This document shows, one piece after another, positions 25,501 through 38,400 of a stretch of 64,000 nt of DNA. The notes beneath the pieces were generated by a model. That model searched no databases. It saw only the letters and a program-made list of their open reading frames with translations, and was not told the DNA's origin. This DNA is from Xiphias gladius. Its lineage: Eukaryota > Chordata > Actinopteri > Istiophoriformes > Xiphiidae. The stretch is from contig NC_053414.1 of assembly GCF_016859285.1 (NCBI RefSeq), positions 30,869,505 to 30,933,504 of the forward strand. Reading direction: 5' to 3'. Position numbers and translations under genes: made by a program. Numbering within the stretch: position 1 is the stretch's first letter; each line of letters opens with the position of its first letter.

Positions 25501-28500
25501 GTAGGCTGAATTGTAGTAGTAATCACCAAGTATTGCAGATTGCTGACAAATTTAAGTTAAAACCAATATAAAGCATCTAAGTAAGGTAATACTATACCAC
25601 AAGCCTCCAGAACAGCTTCAGTGCTACTTGTCATAGTCTCTGAAACTCACAAAACTACTGCAGGGATGAACAGCATGTATTGAAACGCTATCCCCTCATT
25701 TGGTGTTTTGATAATGGTGCTCTGTATGGGAGCATCTGTATTCATGGTTTTTCACCACTTGTTTATTCAGATTTTTATTTTAATTTGTTACCCATTCAGA
25801 AATTACATTCACATAGTGAATCCAACAATTCACCGGGCATTTTGTTCAGTCTGAACAATGGTGGTGTTATTGTTTAGCTAAGATTATATCATCTGTTTTG
25901 TCACTGTGTGGTTGTTGGTGTTAAATTCCTATCGAGTGTTTTTACTTTGTGACGCACAAAGTCGTTTTTCTGCATATAACAGCTGATGTTATGAGGGAAA
26001 AGAAAAACACCGATTTATCTTCAGCCACACAAAGCTACTCTGTGACAGTGTGGTTTACGTATTGGCCCAGTTTTACTGAAATTTGGTATGTTCTGATGTT
26101 CCCTGCACTACTCCAGGCCTTCATACTGGCCCTCCTCCATCATCAATGCTCAGCTACCAACAGCAGCAGCACTTGCTGCGCAGAGGATCTGCTCCTATTG
26201 GCCAGGTTAGTTTTTTAACTCACTATCTCTGTGTACTATTCTGTGTACCAGTATTTTTGAAAGCCCACAAAATAGTTGGTAAAAATGCAAACCCTACATT
26301 AATTCATGTCATATCAAGCAATGGGCCAAGTGGAAGGAGAAGCTTGTTGTTATACCAAGTGTTGTGGTGCACTTTTCATAAGGTCACATCACCATTCCTG
26401 ATGTGGAAATTTTGTATAGAACTGTAAAATAATGCTAAAAGACAGAAGTTGGCAGTGTTTTCTACAATCTGGAACTCCACTTTGTATTAGTGTTTTATTG
26501 AAGGTAAAAAGTAAAAAATCAAGAAGTAGAATTAAGATTGAAATATTTCCTGTATTTAACTTCATGCAGTGAAATATATTTTATATAACTGCTGTGCTGA
26601 ACATCCAGATCACTGCAGTAACAATTATTTAAACTTGTGTAAAATCTTTTTTTGTTTGAATTGAAATTCTCTCATTATCTCTCAATTTCACTCTTAGATG
26701 AACTCTCACAATATCTGGGAGAACAGTATGGGTTTTGGGCCGGTAAGTGTCACCCCTGGACTGGTCACACACATGGAGGTGAGGGACACTTGCTCTTCAG
26801 TTTCTTCTACAACACTGGGCATCTGTGTCTATACGTTACGTTTTTATTACGTTTTATGTTGGCATTTACAGCTTCACTGTATTAGTACTGTATAAAAGTC
26901 AATTGTCTTCGCATTGCTAAATTTCTGCGAAATGGCCACCATCTAAATCAACGTACCTGTAACTTAAACCTGCACAAACAATAAAAATTAAACCATAAAT
27001 GATAATGAGCAGGGTAATTGCCAGTGGAAATTGCAGAAAAAATTTAAATAAAATGAAATTAATTAATTAATTAATATAAAACAGTAATAAAAGTAACAGA
27101 ATAATAATAGTTAGGAGGAGTTCATAGGAGACTACAGTCTCAGGTTTATCAAAAAGGATAGAAAAGAGCCCCATACTTCACTTTTGAGTATAATGGTTAG
27201 TTTTTTTTCAAGTTCCAAACATAACATAAAATCCCTAATCCAGTGGGCATGGGAGGAAGGGACAGCATCTCTCCATTTACATAGAATAGCTTGTCGAGCC
27301 AGCAAAGAGATGAGGGCTAGCTTACCTTGTTTAGCTTTGGGCAAATACAGCAGTCGGGGTTAGGTTCAATTGGATATAGTAAGATTTCATCAAAGGTTTA
27401 GGATAGCAGTTTAAAAAAATCCAGTGGGAAAGGGCATGACCAGAACATATGAAGTGCATTTGTCACAAATAGGATCCACCTCAGGGTTAATTCTAGCCAA
27501 TTTTGTTTTGGAAATATGAGCACGATGTGCTACATTGAACTTGGTGAGTGTTGCATATAAGAGGAAAAGTTTCTTGTAAAGCGCCAGGTTCCAAATGTAA
27601 TCTGAAAATTTTACTCTAGATCTTGTTCCCAATTATTTCTAATAGCTGACATGGTGGAGCAGCTTGTGTTTGAGATGGAATAATGTAGAACTGACACTGA
27701 CTTTTTAAGGTAGAGTCTAATGACAGAAATGTGTCTGTAGGGTTATGAAGGGGTTTCTCCGGGATCTGGGATATAAGGCATTGCACACAATGTCTGACTT
27801 GAGTGTATTTTTTTCAAAAATGGATCTAAATTTATCTGTTAGTTGGGAGTGGGATGCAGAACAATTATTAATAAAACTTTTCAAACCCTTATGCCAGAAC
27901 TGGAATGACTCATCAAGAATGGATGGAACAAAAAAATTATTGATTGCAATTGGGCTTTGAAGAAAGGGAGCCTGAAGACCAGTTGGGTCCAAGTTCACAA
28001 AGAGTGACTAATAACTGGGTAGCCAAGATATTTAATAATCAAAGTGTTTCACTTAAAGCTCAAGTGCTTCCTTAGTCATCAGAAAGAGTTCACTCTTCTT
28101 GAAGTTGAGTTTGTAGCCAGAACAAAAAAGTTCCAATAATTCTAGGATGACTGGAAGTGACAAAAGAATCCTGTTGGCGCTAATTTGTATGAATTTATTT
28201 ATGGCCCAAATACAAATGAGAAACAAAGTGTTTGTCAAATATTACTACAGTTTTTCTCTTGCACTGTGTATGAAATAGTTCAATTCAATTTCAATTCAAT
28301 TCAGTTTTATTTATGTCACACCAAATCATAACAGAAGTTTCTCAGGGGACTTTTCATATAGAGCAGATCTAAACTGTACTCTTTATAGTTATATTTACAG
28401 AGACCCAACATTCCCCCATGAGCAATCACTTGGATAATAAAATGTCCATTACTGTATTTACACAAAAAATATTTCTCTAGATTTTATACGTTAGATTCAT

Positions 28501-31500
28501 TGTGTAAAGGGCATAACCAAGCTTTTGATTTTGGACAATACATCTGTATTTTTCTTAAATTTTATTTACCACCTTCTTTCTCTTCAGGATAGTCCACTAA
28601 TGTCTATAATCAAAGAGGTGGGCCTTCCTAAATTACCTCCTCAGGGTAGGAATGATGAAGGACGGGACTTGTCAGAGAGGGTCCCACCTCCACGGTCTTC
28701 TTCCCCTGTGATTGGCTCCCCTCCGGTAAGGGCAGTGCCTATAGGGACCCCTCCAAAACAGCCAATGAGCCACGCTCTGAATCATCAGGTGAGTAGCATA
28801 CAACTGTTGTATTTGCTCTACACTGATTCGTTACTGATATTTTTCCTCTGTCACTCCCTCCTTTTCATTATTTCTAAGGATAGAATGAACACTAAATCTG
28901 ATGCATAGGGCTTCACAGAAATATTATTTACAACAGTTATATCCTTTTTTAAAGTCATGCAATAACATATTATGTAATTGGTGTTGTCAGTTAGCCCTAT
29001 CATAGTATGTCTAGCAGTCTTATTATTTGTAATACTTAATTTTCTGCGTTTTGTTGTAGTATTGTAGATAGCATTGTCTCTGTTAACCTCGTCCTCTTAT
29101 TTCTGTGTGCACATCTGTATCTGTATGTGTAGACCCACCATCCCACAGCAGTTCATGTGAGAGCCCCGATCCAGCACAGATACCCACCTCCTTTCCCTGA
29201 GCGTCTGTCACCCAACACCCTCCTCAATATAGCTGTGAGTTTCCCTCTCTTCCATCTCCCCCTCTATTATTCAGCTTTTTATGCATATGAAAATTTTCTG
29301 GGATTCCTTTTTATTTCCTTTAATGCCACAACAGTAGTCAGCGAATTAGTATTGATAAACTGCGCTAATCACATCATGGTCAAAGCCTTTGATGGCGTTC
29401 AAGTTGTATTTTTCCTATTTCATATTAGATGCCGTTTCACGGGGGTCTATGAAGCCGCACTATATCTTGACCAGGAAAATTCACTTCCTAGAGTCTTTGG
29501 TGGTTGCCTAGGAACTGGTCCTGGCCAGGAAATATTTTGACACATTGCCCCCCTGTAAAATGCCATTTTTTTACTTTGGTTTTTAAAGGATTAAACAAGT
29601 GAGATGTGATGTTTTAATTAGTGAGCTTTAGAGTTGTTGGTAGGTGGATTTTTTTTTTAATTTTTTTTTTTTTTTACCTTTGGATTGAGCCATGCTAAGC
29701 TAAATTTGCCGGCTTATGGTAGTAACTTCATATTTATCATACAGGAGGGGTATTGATCTTCTCATCTAACTCTTGCCAAGAAAGCAAACAAGTGGATTTC
29801 CCAAGATGTTAAACCTTTCCTTTTTAAATAAGGACTAAAGATGAGAGAGACAAACCAACTTCCAGGTTCTTTATTCCAGGTTATTATTAGCTATAAGTAG
29901 ACTTATTATGTACTGTTTATGTTCAGAACTCTCCGCTGTGCCGCGGTCCATTCCCTCCTGGAGTTGGTCCAGTTTTGTCTCAGATTCAACGGGCCCAACT
30001 GCTCAATTCTCAGGTTAGTACCACACACACCTGGCACACAGTCTTTTTAGATTGGTAAGTTGCTGCTAACTCCCTGTGTCCTAGTTTTGCATGACAAGTT
30101 TGGTTAAGGTAATACCTGTTAGAACCTAGAATAACACAATCTGTAATGAGTCTTCATGAGAAATGTGGGTACTGCAGAAGTAATGAAATACAGAAGAAAA
30201 CACATACAAATACAAATACAAATACAAAAGAAAATCTAATTAAAGGCAAAGCAACAAACATTTAACAGAGACTTTGGGAATGACGGGGGGGGGATTATGT
30301 TTTTTGACTTCAATGCTTGCGGAATGACTACTCAGACATTTGGTGAAATGCAATTGTTTGATGTCTTAGCTGTACTCACATGAGATAATCAGGTTCACTT
30401 CTATATTTTCAGACATGCTGTTAGTGTTAGACATCTTCAGCCCAGCTTTGCTGAAAGACTAGAAACAGGACAAACATTTCACCTCCGTCAAAAATGAAAA
30501 ACAAAGAAAATTTAAACAAATCCAGTACAAATGGTCTCTTATTAACTGTCAAGCTGGGGTTTGTGCAGGTTTACACCAATATGCAAACCTGACAATCCCA
30601 TTATGAAAGGAGAACTTTGCAGGTCAAGAAACTGCTTCTGGAAAGAGTAACTCAATCAGGAACAGACACAAATTAACATGACTGCAAAAACTTTATTCAA
30701 TGAAGACCTTGGCTTGACCCCGTGTGTAGGGATAGAGCCCAGTGAATAGCAGCCAATATCAGATCCTCCGAGAGAGCCTTAGAAAGGGCCTTGACACTGG
30801 TGGGGGTGGGGTGGTGGAGGGGCGAAGTTGTGAACGGCATAGACTGCAGAGACAGACAACAAAGGTGAGGTGGTATATATGTTCTGCACGTGGGCTCTCC
30901 TATCATCATTGGATGATAGAAAAGCCCACGCGCGGGACCCAAGGAAATCATTGGATAATAATGGAGAGTTAAATGTTAAATGAACTGAACTTACATAGTG
31001 CATTTCTAGTCTTATCGAGCACACAAAGTGCTTTACAGTATATGCCACATTCACCCATTCTCACACACATTCATACATCGCATTCACACACACACACACA
31101 CACCGCAATTTGGGGTATGTATCTTGCCCATGGACAATTGGACATGAAGAATGGAGGAGCTGGGAATTGCACCACCGCCATTCCAGTTAGTGGACGACCT
31201 GCTTTACCACCCAGTGTGATAAGGAGATAAGGATGGCTGACGACAGTCTTCCTGCTTGAATTTGCGCTAAAAGCGTCATTACTGACACAGCAGCCCCAGT
31301 ACTTGAATAGTTCACCTCTAAATCACATGAATCTCTCTCTCCAACTCAGTCCTCGTATGTGTCTCTTTCCAGGTGGCAGGTTTTGCCCGTGGTGGACCAG
31401 CACCTGCATTGTTACCAGGTGGTGGAGGTTTCAGGCCATTCTTTGGGGGCCCTCCTCCTCCACACAGTCACCGAATGGGCCCACTGCCCCCTCATGGCCC

Positions 31501-32418
31501 CCCAAACCACGCGCCACCCATCCGGCACAATACCACCCACCTCCACCCTCAGCATCGCCGCATGCTCACCCAGCGAATGCAGAGTCGAGGAGGGTAAGGA
31601 AGTGCGTAAGGCAAGGCAAGTATGCAAGGCGTAAGGCAGTAATAGAGTAATAGAGTGTCACACAGCACTGTGGTCTTGGATCACTAATCAAAAAGCAAAC
31701 ATGATTCTAAACATGTCCTTGAGCAGGTTAAACATATAACATCACACACGAAAGAAACTTCAGAGATTGCAGCTTTCAGTTACAAGACAGTCTTTCCACC
31801 CAAAAGACCCCTGAGAAGACCATTACATCCTCATCTCTTTACCTCCCTGTAGGGACCGTGGCAGAACTGGAGGGGACCGGCGCAGTAGGGACCCCTACAG
31901 TAATCTGATGACTCAGAAAGAGAAGGAGTGGGTTACCAAGATCCAGATGATGCAGCTGCAAAGTACTGACCCTTACCTGGACGACTACTACTATCAGGTT
32001 TGTTTTTGACATTATTTACGAGTTAGGTGCCTCCATGTATTGGGCTAAAAAAAATCTGTCCCTTTTTAATGGATGGCTTGTTTTAGTTGGGTGTCGTTTT
32101 TCACTGACCTTAATAAGTTTTAGATAGGGATGTATAGAATCTCAGTGAGTTAAGTACAATAATAAGGGCTGCAACTAACCATTATTTTCATCGTAGATAA
32201 CAGTACAAAATCTTAATATATATATATATATTTTTTCCCTCTTAACTGCTAGTGTGGATGGTGTGATCATTTCTCACACTAAAGTCTTTTGGTGTTGGTG
32301 TATCAGAGACTGCCAGTGGTTCTAATTGAACCCTCAATATTGAGGCTGTCTTTTGAAATGTAGGAATATATCTTAGAAGTGTCATTGACTTTCCTTATTG
32401 GTAGGGATCTATTTGCAA

Positions 32419-32456
<38 letters not shown>

Positions 32457-35400
32457 CAGATTTCAAGTAGACACCAAGTGAACAACAATTGTGACAATCA
32501 ATTAATGGTTTAATTCATTTATAAAGCAAAAATGCCACAGTTGCTGCGGCATCTAAGTTACATCCACATTAAGAGAATTCAATTTGTAAACATCTTTCAG
32601 GCCTTTGTCCTCCCCCAAAAATTGAGCTTTTCCAAAACTTCCTTCAGAGTGTGTAGATCTTAAAATGTTGGCCTTGATATGCATTGCGCATTATTACAGA
32701 AAATATACCATGCATATCACACGTGTGGCCTGCATGACGCAAGCAACCGGATAAAGGGGCCTGGCACCCAGTAGTAGTCTTCTACAGAATCTCCTCATCA
32801 AGATTTCGAGAGACAATGAACTCTGGTGGGTAGAGGGAGTAGCCTCTACAGGGGCAGAATCCAGACCAAGCCTCTATGGCCAGTCGAATGGCTTGTTTAA
32901 CTGTGGAAAGACCAGACTCCACATACTTCAGGGAATTGGCTCCTGACCAATGAGAACCTATCATAGATGGGATGGGGGATTCCCTTTCTGGTTCTTCCTG
33001 TTCTCCTTCATCCCTATCAGAAGAGAGATTCCCAGAGGCTGCAGTAGATGGTGCATCCTCATGTTGGCTAGAAACAGAAGCTAAAGTAGCTAGGTTATCA
33101 CTCTTATCATAAGCCTCGAGTGGCGACTCTGAAGCCGCTGTGACAGCACCAACGGACGTATCGCCAAGCAATAAATTTTGAAAAATGGCCTTAGTCTGCG
33201 CAAACTCAGATACCAATTTTTCCACTTTAAGGGCCAAAGGTTCATCACACTTCCGTTTTCCGTGTGTGTCTGCGGCGCTTAGTACTCAAGGGGGGCCTAA
33301 TGCAGGCTTTCTTGAAGGATGCAAGCCAGGATCAGCAATGCCACCGTCACACCTGGCCAACCTCATGGTCCTCTCTGCTAATGGAATTAGCTGAAATTAG
33401 TGCAAGCATTATCCATCAGTACCTGTTTTAGGTCTTCGATGCTAAGACATGACGGACATCTGTCATGGCCACCCTCTGGGCTGGCCAGAGGTACCAAACA
33501 GGAGTTGCAAACGGAGAGCATAATTGACTTAGGGGGAAGTTTTTGTCATAAACCAACAAGATGGTCTCACAGGGGGTCGGGGAACGAGCCTGTTCCTAGC
33601 CCCACAGACACAGCAACGCACCTCAACAGGTGTAACGCCCTAGCACCGATAAGGCTAGGGATTTAGCAACAGAGCAAGTAACACAGCTAAAAATCCAATG
33701 AAACCAGCATGTAGCACTGTGAGGTTAGCGATGTAGCGGTAGAGCCAGAAAAACGCAGCTACTATCCAACTCAGCTGGTGTCGCTAGACATGCACACGAG
33801 CTAGCCTAGTAGGGGTAATTGTGGGAAATACAGTTAACAAGTGCTAAGTCAGAGGCCAAAGAGTGGGGGGAAGAAAACAATACTATGCTTCCCCGACCAG
33901 CAATGACCAACACAGTCGTTGTAAAAAGGCGAAAACACTTCGACAAGACTGGTCGATGAGAACAAAGGCAGAAGCTAATACAGCACAAAATAGTAATTCA
34001 CCGCAACAGGCGGAGGCGCTTAGCGATAGCAGGGCACGCCCGCCAGGAAAATAAAGGTGGCTACTTACCTGTAAAGTCCAGCGCTTTGTGGTCGGAGTTT
34101 GGGCAAAACTGATGGCGCAGATAAGCACAGGCAATGCAGCCTCTGGAGAAAATAATAATTTGATCAACCGACGGTCTGTCCCGCTCGTTAAAAGACGTTG
34201 TCTGGGATGCCGTTTTGACGTTTGCTAACGGAAAGGGGGGTGAAGAAGAGATTTAGCTATTTTCACGTTGTTATCATTGAGTTTAAACAATAATGGAAAT
34301 AATCATAATTTGCTGAGAGTTGTTTACTCTGTTTCAGAGTTGGTTGAGGATTACTGAAGTTGTTTGTGTGTGTGTACATGTAGAATTACTATGAAAAGAT
34401 GGAGAAACGTCAGGAAAAAGAGAGAGACAGCAGCAAAAAGGAACACACCACCAAACTCATTACTCCACAGGTCGCCAAGGTTGAACATACCTACAGACCA
34501 GGTAAATGACAACAGAAGACGCCATAATATTATCTGCTCTCCATAGCATGTGATCACACCCATGATTTGAATGAATTGAATGTTGATTTGTGTTTTTTAC
34601 AACAGTTCAGTTTGCAGGCTCTTTAGGTAAGCTGACGGTCTCTAGTGTCAACAATCCCCGCAAGATGATTGATGCTGTGGTGACAACTCGCACAGATGAT
34701 GAGGTCTGTTTGCATGTTTCATTCTTTCTCTTCTGTTGACGGCATGTACTCAGTGTTTCCTGTTTGTAAAAAACCGTTTCAACAGCATTATTTTTAAAGT
34801 TGTAATTGTGCCCTATAAGACAAATAGGCTAAAATTGACTAGCAATGGAGGGACTCAGTGTTTACAACTGAACACGCCCTGAAGCTGTTTCACAGTACCT
34901 GCCTCAAACCATTCTTTTCACTGCGGGGCTGTTATTGTGAAGCACTGCAGGAGGTGCAGAGTTAAACCAACTACACAGCAACTTTCCGTAGGCAGTCAGA
35001 AAAAAGTTGCGGAAACCCTCTGCTGCACATGCAACTGATTGTTTGCCCGGATTTGGTCGCATGGACAGAAAAGCCCCTTAGCTGCCAGGTGATGGGTTAG
35101 CTCACAAGTGGTCAATATTGTTGTATATCATGTTCTTAAAAATAAGGGCTTTTCTTTTTCTATCCACCTTACGGTGCTAACCATTATCTAACGGAAGTGC
35201 TGACAGTTTGAAAGCAATTCACAGTAGAGTGTTGAGCCATATTGTTCGTATTTTTGCTCTGCTCTTTCTTGAATATTTCTAAATTTATTCATTCTTAATC
35301 AGTTCTACTTTGTATTATTTTTGAAGTCTCGTTGGTCACTTTGCCTGACTGCCTGTCTGTCTCTAGGAGAAAAGAGAGAAGCAGGTTTGGAATAAGAGAC

Positions 35401-38400
35401 GACAGATCCTCTACACTGTGGAAAAGGTAGGACAAGTATGGCTGTACATGTAGAGTACATGTTCAGTCGAACTGCAGGATACACTCCCGTATCCTAAATA
35501 CACTTCTGTGACCCTGTTCTCTGTCCCTCCATCCAAACCTGTCCTGCAGATGTACAGTTTGCTGCTGGAGGTTCAAGACTTTGAGAAACGTTTTGTCCAG
35601 GCACCAGAAGAGGACAGGGAGGCTCTGCTGGAGCAGCATAAAACCAACACGGTGCAGCTGTGCAACTCTCTGCGGGAGAAGGAGTGGGAGGACAGGTAGG
35701 TTGGAGGGAGGGATGGATAGGTTAAATGAACTATATACCTGAACTACAAGAGCTGCACTTGGCAGTCCTTATTCTTATCCAGGCAGTGTAACAGTGGAAC
35801 TCTGTACAAGACCGCATGTGAGAGAGACTGTGAGGGATAATAAGAAGACATAATTAAAACAACCAAGATATGCCCAGCTACATACACTAATTCTTTCTCT
35901 TTTCCTCTTGATAAGAGTAAGTGATGAGCAGTGTGTGATGATCATGTCAGTGAGGAAGGGCAAGCGGCTCATATCCAGGCTACTCCCTTTCCTGCCCTCA
36001 CCCCAGGCCACCGCCATTGTCATGGCGATTGCACGCAATCTTCCTGCCCTTGCCAAGAAGGACAAGCAGGACCAGGTAACCACTTCAAGACATTACATTT
36101 TTCCATAAAAATCCAGATTAAGTGAAACCACAGAATATTCCACAGGTCTTTTAGGAAAATAACAGAGACTATGGGGGCACACTGGGCATCCACAGCCTAA
36201 TGTCCTCATTCTAAAGGTTTTTTGAAACAGCGAGCATTAGTCCTCATGGTTAGCTGTGTAATCATGGCAACCACAGAAACCACAGTGGGGGGAAACACAG
36301 GAGCTGATTTTACAAGAAACCTATCTGAGTTATCTGAATGATATACATCTTCACCATCAGAGAACAAACAAATCACTGAAGCAACATCAGCTCCTAAGTC
36401 AGATTCTGGTCTGAGACAAACAAAGTTTTATGATACTAGTTAGCAAAACTTTCCATATTAATCATATCAACCATTTCCCTAATATTTAGCAACACATCCA
36501 CTGTGTTTAGGAATAAATATTCAAACTAACAAGCTACCTGTTAGAATTAAAAAATTTACAGTCTGGGTGCATCAGACAATTTGAAGTAGTTTACATATTG
36601 TCCAGCAGGGGGCACTCTTAAAATTCACTGTTAGCATGACCTATAGCTGCCCTGTTGAACTATCAGTAAACTAAGCCAATAAATAACAATGGGGGGGGGG
36701 CACTAGCAAGCAAAGCCGTGCTGGTTGGATAGAGGACACCTAAGCATCTGAGAAGCAGCGTGTGGATATATTTTGGGTTGTTCATCGTATATAGCAAAAG
36801 ATAAGGCTGTTTCCCAACTTTGTAAAGAGCGCTGCATTAGTCTATAACAATAACAAATCTGAGGACTCACCTGCTCGCTTGTAACCCAAATGAGGCAGCA
36901 GAGGCACCAGAGGTTTAGAGATGAATGGAGCATCTGCTGTTGTTAAAATAGATGCAATGTTGTCTGTGAGGTAGGGACAACATTACTGCCTGTGCTTAAA
37001 GACTTTACTGTTCTATTTTCTTTAGTTAGGATATCTAAAAAAAACTTCTAAACAGGTTTCAGTGAAGTTTGATGTAAAGTTACTGATTAGTGTTTGGCAT
37101 TGATCAGTAATTTTTAATGAATTTGATAACACTGATTTTGAAAATTTTGGCTTCAGTGGCATGAAAATGTTTGAGCAATCCTGGTCAAAATTTCTGTTAC
37201 TGTCAATAGTTAATGAATACCTGATCTCCAAAAGGCATAAAGTTAAAGATGAAAGATTCTTTTCAACATTTTAAGCAAGATTCATGTGTTTTTGTTTTGT
37301 GGCGGTTTAGATTGGGGGGAAAAAAGGAAAGGAGCACCATAAGATTTTTTTTTTTTAATTAATTTACTATTATAAATTATTTTCAGACAAGGACATTTAT
37401 TCTTAGTGATAGTTTTGTTTGTCACAGCTCTCTTCTAAAGTTATCAGCGACCACGTGACAGGCTTACAAGTTACAACTGCGCTAGCACGATGTCAAAAAC
37501 GTCAAGCGTCTGGAATAACTTCCAAATTTGCGAAGAAGACACCCAAAAAGTAGAGTGCCAGATATGCGAACGGACACTGGCATTTCACAAATCTAAACAG
37601 AGGGTGGCAAATCAGCTGAAAACTGGAAGTCACAGCTGACTTGTCGCTGATGTTAGTGCGACCTGCGTGCTAACAAAGTACTTCATAACAGGGAAGTCCG
37701 ATTTTCGTCCTTGTCTCTTTCCGCTTCTTGAATCTTATCATCATGTTGATATGGAAGGATTGAGTAGAGTGATGTAGTTTGCAGCATGCACATTCACTGA
37801 TGTAAATTTAGCTGTTTGATTTTTACTGTAATACTTATTTGATTATTTTCGGAGATATTTTAACTGGTTTGATTCCACATTTATTATTGATGCTTCTCTC
37901 CTCCATAACTTGTGAACATAAAATAATATCAAATATCACAGGGTTTCTATTGAAAGTGTTTGGCAGAGGTGGTAAGCCAGCTAGATCCTGATGCTACTGG
38001 TCCTGTGATCAGTAAAAGCCTAAACAATAGCCACATTCCACAAATATATGCAGCTGTGGCAGCAAAGTGCCTGTGCTCTATTTTCCCTAAGTGTTTGTTT
38101 TATTTCACAAAAATGTATTAATTGGTATAATGTTAGCAAAACTAGTCTTTATTTCAGGTGAGCTAGTCCACACTTGTCATCAAATGCTGCAGAAAACCTT
38201 GTCTTGGCATCATGTGATAAGAACACCATCAATAAGACGTATGAATTTATCTGTGACACTTGATACTATAGAATACAGACAGACATAAGAGACATCAAAT
38301 GTTTGTCTTGTCTGTATTTTCCTATTGTATTTAAGATTTTGTCTGCATAATGAAATAGATCCAGTTTGATAAACATTCAAAAGCTCAGAGCTTCACAGCT

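Larger units (their letters stand above)
26117..31997 (+). other. patl1: patl1 exons 5-11: proline-rich middle and the Lsm-associated mid block
   Basis: Exons 5-10 encode a Pro/Gln/His-rich disordered region (residues about 215-475). It contains conserved short blocks, such as DLSER...[15 protein letters not shown] (exon 7), [13 protein letters not shown] (exon 8) and QIQRAQLL (exon 9). Exon 6 could end at either of two donors, gtaagt at 26744 or gtgagg at 26779; both keep the frame. I chose the second because it retains VSVTP, similar to human T-V-S-V-L. Exon 11 (residues 476-523) carries the strongly conserved [20 protein letters not shown] block. Confidence 0.88.

Noticed and set aside
31303-31650. 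Overlapping plus-strand frames around patl1 exon 10
   Set aside because: Only the frame joining exon 9 and exon 11 in phase contains the conserved [12 protein letters not shown] block.
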